A stretch of DNA of 64,000 bases, from positions 150,190 to 214,189 of the forward strand of contig CM065329.1 in assembly GCA_033032175.1 (NCBI GenBank). Direction: 5' to 3'. The stretch is from Saturnia japonica. Lineage: Eukaryota; Arthropoda; Insecta; Lepidoptera; Saturniidae. Positions 11,106 through 20,756 of this stretch are shown here, piece by piece. Under the pieces are notes generated by a model. It was given only the letters and a program-made list of their open reading frames with translations. It ran no database searches and was not told the origin of the DNA. The translations under genes and the position numbers were made by a program. The first letter of the stretch is position 1; each line of letters starts with the position of its first letter.

Positions 11106-13319
11106 TTAGGAATGTGCCTGACAGAAACATTGTGTACAGAAGCCTGGAGAACCTTCACATTGCTTACATTCGTAATGGTTTGCACTCTCTTTTTCTGGGC
11201 TTTGCAGCCTTTGCATTCCTTTCGGGCCACTTCGGTAGTTTCCTTCATGACTCTTCCTACCTTCTTTTGTCTCACTCGGGTCTTTTCTATTTTGGTGAGT
11301 TGATGTTTCACTTTCAAAACATTGCGTTGATTGACATCATGCGGATCAGGTAGAAGCCTTTCCAATATGCTCAAACGGAAATCGTACAGATTCATTTTAT
11401 TAGTCGCCGAAAATTTGTTGTACAAGTACATTGCATTACTGAGGCTCATTTGCAGCATATGAACAAACAGCTTCTTGTACCAGCGCAGCGTCTTTCTTTG
11501 GACTGGGTAATAAGCGAGCATCTGATCTTGAAGATCTATGCCCGACATAAAGTATTGTAATGGACAATTGCGCTTGGTTTCAATACTACAGATCCCCTTT
11601 TGGAAGTAGTTTCCAGCATCTCGTCACCATGTTCTGTGGAAATATATAATACGTAACGTTTATCTCTCCACTTACCAATATGAACCCCGTTCAAGAACAA
11701 GGATTTGTTTTCTCCTTTTTTCAATGGGATAGTCCCAATTTCAACAGGATTATCTCTGCGGGTTTTTCTTAACGTTCCTGTGCAGTACGTCTGTCGATCT
11801 AGCAATTTCACAGCCAAACCATAAGAATTGTAATAGTTGTCCATGTACACATGGTGGCCAGAATCTAGTCTCTCTTCGAGGAGTTTAAAGACGACCTTGC
11901 TGGCATGACCCTGTCCTGACGTCTCATCATTGGCACCTGCGTAAACTTGATATTTTAAAACGGTGCCATCTGGCTCTGCCAAGACATAAAGTTTGATGCC
12001 ATATTTGTGCCTTTTGTTCTTAATGTACTGTCTGAACAGCAGTCGTCCGCGCCACAAAACCATGGACTCATCCAATGATAGCTGTTTACCCGGACAATAA
12101 ATATTTATCATTTTATTATTAAAATTATCCATAAATGGTCGAATTTTTATTAGGCGGTCTTCTTTGCTTGTTTCCGACGTGAAGTGCAGGCATCGTAATA
12201 TCAATAAGAAACGGTTTCGAGACATAAAGTGACCGAAGCATGGAATATTAAATAAATAGTGCCGTTTCCAGTAATCGCATATACGATTTAGCCGAATTGT
12301 TCCAGTGTGCAGAAGGAGTCCGAGAAATGTCATCAGTTCTTCTTTAGTTAAAACTTTCCAGTTGTTTATTCGTGAGTTGCGCTTTACATTATCTGCAGCA
12401 CCCACTCTTACTGCATTTGCATTTGTCTCTCGAACAATCAGATCTAATAAATCATCATCAATAAATAAACGGAACGCATCGTAAGGATCTTTTGGAGGCG
12501 GCACCAAGAGTTGTTGTTCCGTGGTAAAGTCGATAGTTTTCATTGAATTTGGGTTAGAGCTCCAGGTGGTAGTGGCTCCTTGATGAGAAGGTGAGTTATT
12601 GCGTGAATTTTGAGGTGACGGGGCATCATGGTTATCGCTTGGCAAGTCGGGAGTACTACTTTCAGATCTTAGAAAGGGAAAAGCCCGAGGGGCGTCATTA
12701 TGCTCTGACGAGAAGTTCGGGGTCACCGCATTAGATCTCAGAAGCGACACGCTAGGCGTAGAAATGTTACCCAAGGATAGATTCTCTGGCAAATCGGGCA
12801 GTACGTCTCCATAATCTTGTACGATATATGGCGATGAAAGACGTTCAATTTCGCAGTTGATCTCATAATTGTCCAGTCTGTCAAATTCTAGTTGGCGAAA
12901 CGCAGGCCTCGATGCTGAGAAATCTGGTAACGTTGAAGACTGAGCTGATGTATCACGCGTACCTGGTATATTCACTAACCATCACTAACCATTGCTTTCA
13001 GTCGCTTAGGTCGAATAATAGGGCTACCGCATGACTCACTCAAACCTCGCTTTGATGCCTGTGACCTTGAAGGTTGAGCTGGTACATCACCAGCGCGTGG
13101 TCTACGACTGGTCGTCTTCGACTTCATTTTTGTATCAAAAATACTAACATCACTGCCGCTAGATCCTTCTGAACTTGAAGATAACCCCTCTTCATGAACT
13201 CCTTGCGAATACACTTCTTCATCACTATATTCTTCAGACCCTTCCGAGTCATAATCATCACTTTGTCGACGCTTTTTTGTAGCACTTTTACCAGTCGACG
13301 GCCGAGCCTTACTGTCCAT
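11106..13319 (-). pseudogene. piggyBac transposase, frame-broken but otherwise complete
   Basis: Three frame breaks separate four segments. (1) 13319-12975, 114 aa, acidic Ser/Glu-rich N-terminus starting MDSKARP. (2) 12975-11536, 479 aa, with NNWKVLTKEELMTFLGLLLH, the first catalytic Asp in LSLDESMVLWRG (Asp302 of the segment) and the second in HVYMDNYYNSYG (Asp379). (3) 11548 to about 11195, with the third Asp in SGIDLQDQM. (4) To the stop at 11106-11108, a Cys-rich zinc-binding tail (HYECKQCEGSPGFCTQCFC) in another frame. All DDD residues and the C-terminal Cys-rich domain are present, so decay is recent. A 10-bp direct duplication (ATGGTTAGTG twice) lies exactly at the first break. Confidence 0.85.
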
Positions 13320-13501
13320 TTTGGCTAAAAAATAGCGTCCTGTCTATCGTGTATACAAATCACCACAACACTATTAGAATGAAACCAATTATCTTTTTCG
13401 TAAGTTGATTATATTGCCTGAGTGGCCGCGCAAAACAACGTGAGCTCGCTTTGAACGCCGGCGCGTTACTAGCCAAAACAAAATGAATGGGACGCTTGCA
13501 C

Positions 13502-13555
13502 GTATCCGAGTGGGCGGCACCGTTACTATGGCCCCGCCCCACTCGGATCCGAGTG
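13502..13555. repeat. piggyBac subterminal hairpin, right
   Basis: ATCCGAGTGGGCGG pairs with CCGCCCCACTCGGAT. The palindrome CACTCGGATCCGAGTG lies at 13540-13555, 16 bp inside the element end. The architecture equals the left hairpin although the loop differs, suggesting a role as transposase binding sites. Confidence 0.75.
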
Positions 13556-13801
13556 AGGAGCACAGAATGTGTTAAGTACCAAAAATGATTGATCAAATAC
13601 CATTATCGCTATTTCAAAACGAATCATTCGTTTACATTCGGTCATTCGTCATAGACTTTGTTTATTTAATCTAACTATATTATAGATGTGAGTAAGTTTA
13701 TTTGTGTTCATGCTGCCGACAACTATAGTAATAGTATCGAGTGTAGTTAGCTCTGTACAAATACTTGACGTAACTGTTATATGTTCCGGCTAGGGGTACT
13801 G

Positions 13802-15350
13802 AAAACCATTTTCTCGATAATTATCGAGCCAATTTATGAATTTGTCTAGTTGTCGTATAGCCACATTAAGTGCATGTTTTCGCTTTGTCACATTTTACTG
13901 ATAACATTTATCTTTGTAAGAATGTCATACCATATGACAAGTGAAACTACAAATTCGTAGGTAGTTATTTCCTTTTCTATAGAATGGCATTCACTGACTA
14001 ACTGACAATCTGTTTTATTTTCTGCTAATTCCTTTAAAGCATCACATATATCGCTTAGTTTGTATTTAACGGCCTTTGCCGATGCTACCCTGCACTCCCA
14101 TCTAGTTTCAGAAAGTGGTTTTAGCGATAAGGATTTTACATGAGCATTTAAAATAGCCCACCTCTCACTTGAGCCGGCAAAAAGAGTATACAATCTTTGT
14201 AGCAAACCAAAAAAAGATTTTGCTTGGACACAAGATGATGCTGCATCTCCTAGGATGAGATTCCAGCTGACTCCCACAAGGTAAAAAAATAACCAAGTGG
14301 ATTAATTTCAATAATACGTTTTGGGACACCACTTTTTTCACCACGTATATTGGCACCATTATCATATCCTTGGCCTCTGCAGTTTTGCAATGATATAACT
14401 ATTCTAATTCTGTGAATATATAATTAGTCAAACTCTCAGCTGTGGTTTTTTCGACGGCTATGAAACCAATAAAATGTTCTTCAATTTCAGCTGTTTTTGT
14501 ATGAATTTTTTTAATAATAATTGATAGTTGCTCAACACGAGAAACGTCGCAACTACAATCAAGAATAATAGAGTAATATTTATTATTAATTATTTTTTCT
14601 ACAATTTCAATTTTCATGTGACTTTCCATTAATTGTAGGAGCTCATTTTGAATATTTTTTCCGTTATAGTGGTCATTAATCGTTTTATCTTTTACTTGTT
14701 GTAAGTGAAGTCTCGGGATCAAATCGAGCTATTAACTTTACTAAATCTATAAAGTTGCCGCTTGTCTCACTCGAACCTGAGTCAGATGTTAACTTCTCTC
14801 TATGACACCTGAAGGCCAAATTGTGAGATGCTAAAAAATTTATAATTGCGAGCAATCGTTCTAAAATATCTCTCCAACGTTGCCTTTCTTGTTCAATTTG
14901 TGACTGAGCCAAGAAGTCAATAGTGGAACATCTTTTAAACCATTCTCTAAATTATTCCATTTCAGCATACAATCTTTGTGCTGTCGACTAGATTCGTGTG
15001 ACTTTAGGTAATCACCCAAGTGTTTCCAATCACACACTCCTTCACTTGATCCAATATTTGTATTTTCTAGCCCGAGTATTCGACACGGAAAGCAGTAAAC
15101 GGCATTCTTTGTTTGTGAATAAATTATCCAGCGCCTTTCAAGCTTTTCACCGTTAACTAATATCTTATTATAATGATATTTACTGAATCACCGTCCATTA
15201 TGATTTACGGGAAATAACTCAACTTTAATCCGGATTGGACCTCTTAATACAATCTCAGTTCGGTCTACATCAGTAATTGTTATGGGCCACAAACCGGGGT
15301 CATTTTGAGGATTCAGGTTTTCCATTCCAGCAGTCATGGATATAGATATA
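13802..15350 (-). pseudogene. hAT DUF4371 transposase, N-terminal and core part (broken)
   Basis: From about 15340 the frames give NPQNDPGLWPI, then a TTF-like zinc-finger region (AVYCFPCRILG), then the DUF4371 core (DKTINDHYNGKNIQNELL; YYSIILDCSCDVSRVEQLS; later GYDNGANIRG). From 14277 comes LSETRWECR and from about 13870 NWLDNYRENGFQ. The RNase-H-like first Asp (ILDCS) is visible. In-frame stops and at least three frame changes make it a pseudogene. It ends at 13802, where the CTG target of the inner element lies. Confidence 0.65.
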
Positions 15351-15965
15351 GACTGGCTCAGATTAGTGTTCTTGACTGGATAGCGTTGACGGCGGCACCG
15401 GCGACCTAAGAGACAATGTGCAATATATCCCTCACCAAAGGCTCATGGATAAATGATTAGGCGCAGTGGAAGACTTCGGTGAAGTTACAGATATAACACC
15501 ACTACCCGCGATTTCGCGAGTCTCCAATATAGAACAATTTCGTACTTAATAGTAGAAATAAACTCACCGAAATCGATGCTCACGCTGACAAGAGAAGCTC
15601 CACAAATAATTGTCAAGGAATAGGATGGGAAGAGTCAAGTGAAGTCAAGTTCACCGCCAGCTTGATACAATCAATTCGTCACGTGGCGAGGTTACAAATT
15701 TACACAATATAATAGGTGGCCGCAATAAGGGGATCTCTCGTCCCGTGGCCCAAACACAGTTCAAAACCAACTATCAAAGGGTTTGTTCAAATTATCACGT
15801 GCCGTAGGGTACGTGCAAGTCCAAAAACCGGCACAAGGACTTTTAAACAATATCTCGGACCAAATGACAGCGCGTCAAGCGCGAAGTTGTCATAGATAAT
15901 CAAAACCATAGACAACTTGTGTTGCCAGACCCCGGTTCTAAACAGACAATGATGTAGTTAAATCA
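15351..15965 (-). mobile_element. Possible BEL/Pao LTR
   Basis: On the minus strand the block begins near 15946 with TGTTTAGAACCGGGGTCTGG, a retroviral-LTR-like start. It is of intermediate GC content and has no coding sequence. It sits beyond the 3' end of the BEL pol fragment in the expected order, but with a Jockey Gag fragment between. Its end and any second LTR were not found, so the assignment is tentative. Confidence 0.3.
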
Positions 15966-16196
15966 TCATCATCCTCGCTGTTTTTACTTGATGACGGCGG
16001 CGGCATCCATGATGATGTGTGGAGGGCGCGGGGGCGGCGGAGCCATTGGCCGTTTTGGCGGTTTTGGTCACGCTTGTATGCGCGACGGGGCTGTCTCGGG
16101 ACGCTCGTTTCCGAGACTTGACGACTGTGAAATCGTCGTTGTCCGCGGCAGCTTCGGTCGGGATAATTAATGGTTCTCGGAAGTGGAGTGAAAACT
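15966..16196 (-). pseudogene. Jockey ORF1 (Gag) fragment joined to BEL pol
   Basis: The minus-strand translation (FSLHFREPLIIPTEA, then DDFTVVKSRKR-like) matches the Gag of the Jockey element at 29618-31480 (LSLHFQEPIIIPTEP). About 230 bp only, with no start, knuckles or stop. The upper end at about 16196 is a sharp junction with BEL pol; the lower end fades in a CAT-repeat near 15966. Confidence 0.65.
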
Positions 16197-17760
16197 CAAG
16201 TTATCAATTATCTTCACCACTCTGTTGGCGACAAACGTTTGCAAGCGGTGGGGAGAGGAATTAATCCAACAGAGTACCACCTTTGATTCCGTGAAAGCGT
16301 AATAATTCTTTATTTTATAAAGAGGTTCGAAATTATCAAGAACCTTACACATAAGCTTCGACAAAAGAAGTGTTGCGCATAACTCAAGTCTAGCAACTGA
16401 AACTGTATTGAGAGGTGAAACTTTAGACTTAGAACACACTAAACGAATTGTTCTATTATTACCGTTAATAGTTTGCAAATAGATAACGCTGCCGTATCCC
16501 CGCTCGCTAGCACCCGCAAAACCTAAGAGATATGCTGTACGACCTTGGACTATACCAAGATGGTGAGGTATACGAAGTTCATTCAGCCGTGGTAACTCAA
16601 GGCAGAATCGCTGCCAGCAGTCTACGATGCGAGGTGGAGGAATATCATCCCAGTCACATTTTACTAACCAAAGCTCTTGAATTAAAAGCTTGACATATAA
16701 AATAGTTGGAGCTAGTAAGCCAACAACGTCCCAAAGACTTGCGACTGTTGACAAGATTATTCGATTAGTACACGAAGAGTCCGGCGTCGTAACCTTAAAA
16801 TGAAAGAAGTTCCCTGACTTATGCCAAAGGATTCCTAATATTTTTTGAGCTATATTCTTATCAATTTGTAAATCTAAAGATGCTCGATGCGAAGCGGGAA
16901 TTTCTCTTAAAACTATTTGAGAGTTACAAGTCCATTTTTCGAAGTCAAATTGACTCGATTTGAATAATTCTATTAATTCCTTACTAGCGGAGATTGCGAC
17001 AGCTTCGTCCCTTTCAGGCAAGTCAGCCATTATACTAAAGCAAACGTCATCCATATAAGTTGCTCTGGAAGCAATAGCAGCGGCAGAAGGAAATTTATGT
17101 TTTTCATCAGCAATTAATTGATGAACAACTCTAAGAGCATGAAACGGGCTTGACTTTATTCCAAAGCACACGCGATTAAATTTATAAACAGTTATTGGAT
17201 CTTCAGGGCGAAATCTATACAAAATCTGTTGAAATTTACGGTCGGATTCTCTTATACAAATTTGAAGAAACATCTGTCGACAGTCAGCTGAAAGTGCTAT
17301 CTTAAATAATCTAAAATTTAAAATAATATTAAATAAATCCCCTTGTAAGTTTTCGCCTGAATGTAAAACATCATTGAGGCTTAAGCCAGTGTTTGTTTTA
17401 CAACTTGAATCTAAAACCATACGAACCTTCGTTGAAGTTCTATCTTCGCGCACAACTGCGTGATGTGGAATAAAATAAGACACCGAATTATAATTAGTAT
17501 TTTTGGGCACCTCACTGATGTAACCTTTACTAAGGTAATCGCGAATAATCTCATCATAATTCGAACGCAATAGGCTTGACGTTTCTAATTTTCTTTCTAA
17601 ACATAAGAATCGCCTATGTGCAATAGGATAAAATTCGCCTAATTTATAAACATCATCACGAAATGGCAACGCTACGGTATATCTACCGCTCGAATCACGA
17701 CTAGTGGTAGCGCGGAAAAGGTTCTCACATTCGAGATCATCTTGATTTTTAGTAGGGGCA
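16197..17760 (-). pseudogene. BEL/Pao pol fragment: reverse transcriptase and RNase H
   Basis: The frame is open from about 17760 (FRATTSRDSSGRYTVALPF) to the junction at 16197. The reverse transcriptase shows FKIALSADCRQMF (motif A Asp), FGIKSSPFHA and the active site YMDD (residues 205-208 counted from the Met at 17669). RNase H follows, but its first catalytic Asp region reads GFAGASE and the later one FTESK where families usually have DAS and DS, so it is probably inactive. Protease, Gag and integrase are missing. The last ten codons (LSFHSTSENH) come from Jockey Gag DNA read out of frame. Old, truncated copy. Confidence 0.8.
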
Positions 17761-17956
17761 ACAGTAGGTCAATACGAACATTTCTATAGCACCTAAGATA
17801 TTCGAAGCGAGCTCTCTCGATATGTATTTGAAAGTGACCTCATGCTACAGTAAAAATGACCGAGCGAATGGTGCGTTCGAAACATTTCAATAAAGCGAAT
17901 AATAAATAAATAAATAAAATAAATAATAATAATAAAAATAAAAATAAAATAAAGAA
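17761..17956. other. Junction region with A-rich (AAATA)n tract
   Basis: Between the BEL fragment and the truncated 3' side of Jockey copy 1. The plus strand contains AATAAAG followed by about 55 bp of AAAT/AAT repeats up to 17956. It could be the tail of a plus-strand LINE or simple-sequence growth at a break. No gene. Confidence 0.4.
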
Positions 17957-19629
17957 TGTCTAGCACGAAAACCGAATTGCTCAGGCGGGTAGAGGTTTTT
18001 CTCCTCTATTACGGATTTGAGACGGTTCAGAAGGATCCGCTCATAGATTTTACCAAGGGTATTTAGAAGACTGATAGGGCGGTAGCTGTCGGGAAGCGAC
18101 GTGCTCTTGCCGGGCTTGTGAATACCTATGACAATGGATGTTTTCCAGACGGCTGGAAAATGGCAGTTGGCTATGGCTACATTGAATATGCAGACCAATA
18201 GAGCTATGAGGTGATCGGGAAGAAGTTTGAGTACTTCGTTCCTGATACCGTCGGGACCTGGTGACTTTCTAAGCTTAAGGCTTTTGAGAATGGCAGAGAT
18301 CTCCTCAGAAGTGACTGGGGACAGGGATTCTGATACCGGGAGCTTATTCAGCTCCTCCACGCGGGCTTCGATGTCTCTGACTCGGTCGGTGTTCTTGACG
18401 CTGTTCGGGGAGCACTGGCTCTCCAGACAAGCGGCAAGGCACTCCGCCTTGTCGATGGTATCGAAAGCGGGTGTAGTGCCGGGACCCCTTTCGAGGGGGG
18501 GCATGCGAGGTTGGGCGTCTATTTTAAGGGCGTGGGCTACTTTCCAATAAGTCAGATGTGACGGCCTTAGCCCTTCGACTAGGGTGTCCCATCTGTGACT
18601 TTTGAGCTCGGTTATACGGGCTTTAACCGCTCTCTGAAGTGCGCGTAATCGTGCGCGGTTTTGATCGGTCGGATAAGAGTCATGCGCACGAGTCGCAGCG
18701 TTCTTCTCCGTCATCAACGCTCGCACTTCGGCAGGGAGTACAAAGCGGCGATCGTTCGCCGCTTCGACCATTCTCGAGGCCTCTCCGATGCCGACTTGGA
18801 GGTGGTCAACTAGGGAGTCGATTGCGAGATCTACGTGCGCAACTGACTCTAATACGTCCGGGACCCTAACGGGACTGGGCGAGGACTGCCTATCCGCGAG
18901 GTAGTGTTTTAATTTTGCATAGTCAACCGTTGTGACTGTAGGAGGGCTGTAGTCATCTAGTTGTCCTAGCTGTAGGATGACCGGGCGATGGTTGGAGTCG
19001 AGTTCGTGTATGACCCGAATGAGTCGTACCTGAAGCGCGATATTTTTCAGGAGGGCTATGTCAAGCACTGTCGGTGTACAGTGATCTTGAAAGTGGGTGG
19101 GAGTGGGAGGCGCTATGACGTCAAATTTTAACTCGTCCGACAACCCTTCGAGAATAACCCCATTGCTGGTGTCTCTCCAATTGTTGAAGGACGTGTGTCC
19201 ACTGTTGAGGTCACCTGCGATAATGACCGATGTGCCGAGCGAGAGTAGCTTCTCTAGGTCAGACCTGAGAGGTACTTTCGTCGGTGAGAGGTACACGGAT
19301 ACGATCGTTATGGACGGATGATCGGTCATTCCTAGTCTACACACGGATACTTCCATATTGGTAAGTATCGGAGGATCTATCGGCATGCAATACAACGAGC
19401 GCTTGTAGTAAATGAGAGTGCCGCCCCCTCGGCCGTCGCGGTCATTTCTAACGATGTTATAGTTTGCGATACTCGGATTGCGTTTACCACGCTTTAAGAG
19501 CGTTTCCTGTACTAAGAGAACGTCTATTTGGTGATCTTTAAGATAAGTCGCGACGAGATCACGCTGCGGGTATAAGTTTCGCGCATTAAAAAAGGAGATG
19601 TTTAAACCTCTCGGCTTGAGTTTAGCCAT
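17957..19629 (-). pseudogene. Jockey ORF2 copy 1: endonuclease and partial reverse transcriptase
   Basis: Starts MAKLKPRGLN with ATGGCTAA overlapping the ORF1 stop. The endonuclease is complete: NAR near residue 16, QETLLKRG (catalytic Glu about 42), GDLNSGH (about 139-145) and HELDSNHRP (about 208-216). Copy 3 has SDH at the last site where this copy has SNH, so a conserved Asp is changed. The reverse transcriptase begins (KPGKST, DSYRPISLL) but the palm motifs A to C are lost beyond 17957. The final residues in the frame are encoded by the A/T-rich junction, not by Jockey. Confidence 0.85.
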
Positions 19630-19951
19630 TGAGAGGCCTGAGGTTGGCGGCTTCGCGATCGAGACGCTGTAACGTCTCTACGAGCCGGGAGAAGGCAGCT
19701 ATGGTTTCGACGAAACCGTACTGCTCCATATGGGCCTTGTATGCGAGGACCTCACGTATCTCACGTAGCGAGTCCGCCATCTGTGACCTACTTATGTACT
19801 CATCGTTGAGCGCGGGCATATGTAGGGCTACGAAGTTCATAAATCGCTGGTGTTCGGCTTCCAGCTGTTTGAATTTAGACTCTAAGTCTGCGTATTTTAA
19901 TTCGGCCATCGCGGTGGCGGTTTGGAGGTCGGGGGAGTGAATTTTATTCAC
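19622..19951 (-). CDS. Jockey mini-Gag: N- and C-termini fused in frame, 109 aa
   Basis: Starts MNKIHSPDLQTATAM and runs to SRSQMADSLR, then directly into EIREVLAYKAHMEQYGF and the normal C-terminus RPLNG. Compared with the 620-aa Gag of copy 3, about 511 internal residues, including all three CCHC knuckles, are gone with the frame preserved. What is left is a coiled-coil-like N-terminus (LESKFKQLEAEHQRFMNF) plus the C-terminal helix. The deletion shows no GT-AG splice pattern, so it is likely a reverse-transcription jump or genomic deletion. Whether a protein is made is unknown; it could only assemble, not bind nucleic acid through knuckles. Confidence 0.6.
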   Translation of the reverse strand: MNKIHSPDLQTATAMAELKYADLESKFKQLEAEHQRFMNFVALHMPALNDEYISRSQMADSLREIREVLAYKAHMEQYGFVETIAAFSRLVETLQRLDREAANLRPLNG

Positions 19952-20371
19952 CTCCCTGCCTGGAGGGCAGGGGGGTACGCCGAATGAATTTAACGGGCTA
20001 TCCGAGCCCGGAGCAATGAGACCTGTGTGTCACGGTGTAATGAAACACAGGAAAAGGACCTATCGTTTCCCTAGGGGAGTCCCTAGCAGTCTTGTGGCAG
20101 AGGACGCAGGCCGGTATATACCGTGGCTCCGCCCAAACAACCACAAGGATGGATGGTAAGGATAGGAAGGGTTGGGTAGGAGACACCTGGGGCTTAACTA
20201 TGCAAAAAGGCAAAGGCTAAGATTCCCAGGCCCGTCCGAGTTATCGTTTACCTCAGAAGGAAGTAACCGGAGAGCGCTCGGGTCACGCCCCGTTCGTCTT
20301 CGTTAGCACCGTTAGGTATCCGACGAACGACCACTAAACCGTGGATTTGCGTGTCTTTAGAAACAGGATTT

Positions 20372-20441
20372 CGCGCTGAAAAGCGCGTTTATTATCGTAC
20401 TGAAAAGTACGGTTTTTTCGTGTGCACCGAAGTGCTACACG
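20372..20441 (-). repeat. Run of three hairpins in Jockey 5' UTR (copy 1)
   Basis: Plus-strand spelling: CGCGCT GAAA AGCGCG (20372-20387), CGTACT GAAA AGTACG (20396-20411), and a longer one at 20419-20441 with a single bulged T. The first two stems differ in sequence but keep six pairs and the same tetraloop. The same series is in copy 3 (31900-31970). Copy 2 has an equivalent at 26118-26133. In the element RNA (minus strand) the loops read UUUC. Confidence 0.6.
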
Positions 20442-20539
20442 AAATGTGCGAGCGAGACGGCGCTATGCGCGCAACGAGTACCTAGATACTCGCTACACAA
20501 CAATAACACCGACCTCGCTATAACACGCGGTATGAATAG

Positions 20540-20756
20540 CTTAAGAACTAGCTTAAAATTGTGTGCTTTGAACCGGCAGGCCTAGGACCGGGTCCGTGGA
20601 TCAAAACAAACAAGTCGTACACTAGTACAAGCAGAGCGCGAATGAAATGGCTTAAAAAACTAGCTTTACACTGTGTACTCTGAACCGGCAGGCCTAGGAC
20701 CGGGTCCGTGGATCAGAGCAAACAAGTTGTACACTAATTTAAGCAGAGTGCGATAA
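20540..20756 (-). repeat. 111-bp tandem repeat (two units) in Jockey 5' UTR, copy 1
   Basis: Two units start at 20540 and 20651. Each contains CCGGCAGGCCTAGGACCGGG and ends with the GTACACTA...AAGCAGAG motif. The same two-unit array is at 32068-32290 in copy 3. Repeated 5' UTR units in LINEs often carry the internal promoter; that role is inferred. Confidence 0.7.

Larger units (their letters stand above)
10639..13571 (-). mobile_element. piggyBac-like transposon, TTAA-flanked, nested
   Basis: TTAA lies at 10635-10638 and 13572-13575. The element starts CACATTGATTGC and its other end reads, on the opposite strand, CACATTCTGTGC, a short inverted repeat beginning CACATT. The length of 2933 bp fits piggyBac elements, which insert at TTAA and excise precisely. 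Both subterminal regions carry long hairpins built around CACTCGGATCCGAGTG. It is inserted in the non-coding part of the Myb-only element. Confidence 0.85.
8554..13798 (-). mobile_element. Harbinger-like Myb-only transposon (18-bp TIRs, CTG duplication)
   Basis: Both ends carry the inverted repeat TACCCYTAGCCGGAACAT (8554-8571 and 13781-13798, one mismatch) flanked by CTG at 8551-8553 and 13799-13801. Removing the element restores the hAT reading frame, which supports a 3-bp duplication as in PIF/Harbinger elements. Without the inner piggyBac it is about 2.3 kb. It carries only a Myb-like gene (8740-10395) related to the Myb-like gene at 33.3-34.2 kb, and no transposase, so it would depend on a transposase supplied in trans. 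Confidence 0.75.
8094..15350 (-). mobile_element. hAT (DUF4371/ZMYM-like) element, host of nested insertions
   Basis: The transposase gene is read from about 15340 down to 13802 and resumes at 8550 down to 8094. The two parts are separated by the Myb-only Harbinger-like element at 8554-13798. Removing that element and one CTG copy rejoins the codons for GFQ and TSL in frame, in the middle of the hAT reading. The C-terminal dimerisation part is missing because the sequence changes to Gypsy at 8093. Terminal inverted repeats were not found. Confidence 0.7.

Noticed and set aside
16019..16264. Plus-strand open frame at 16.0-16.3 kb as a gene
   Set aside because: It is the antisense of the Jockey Gag fragment and BEL junction.
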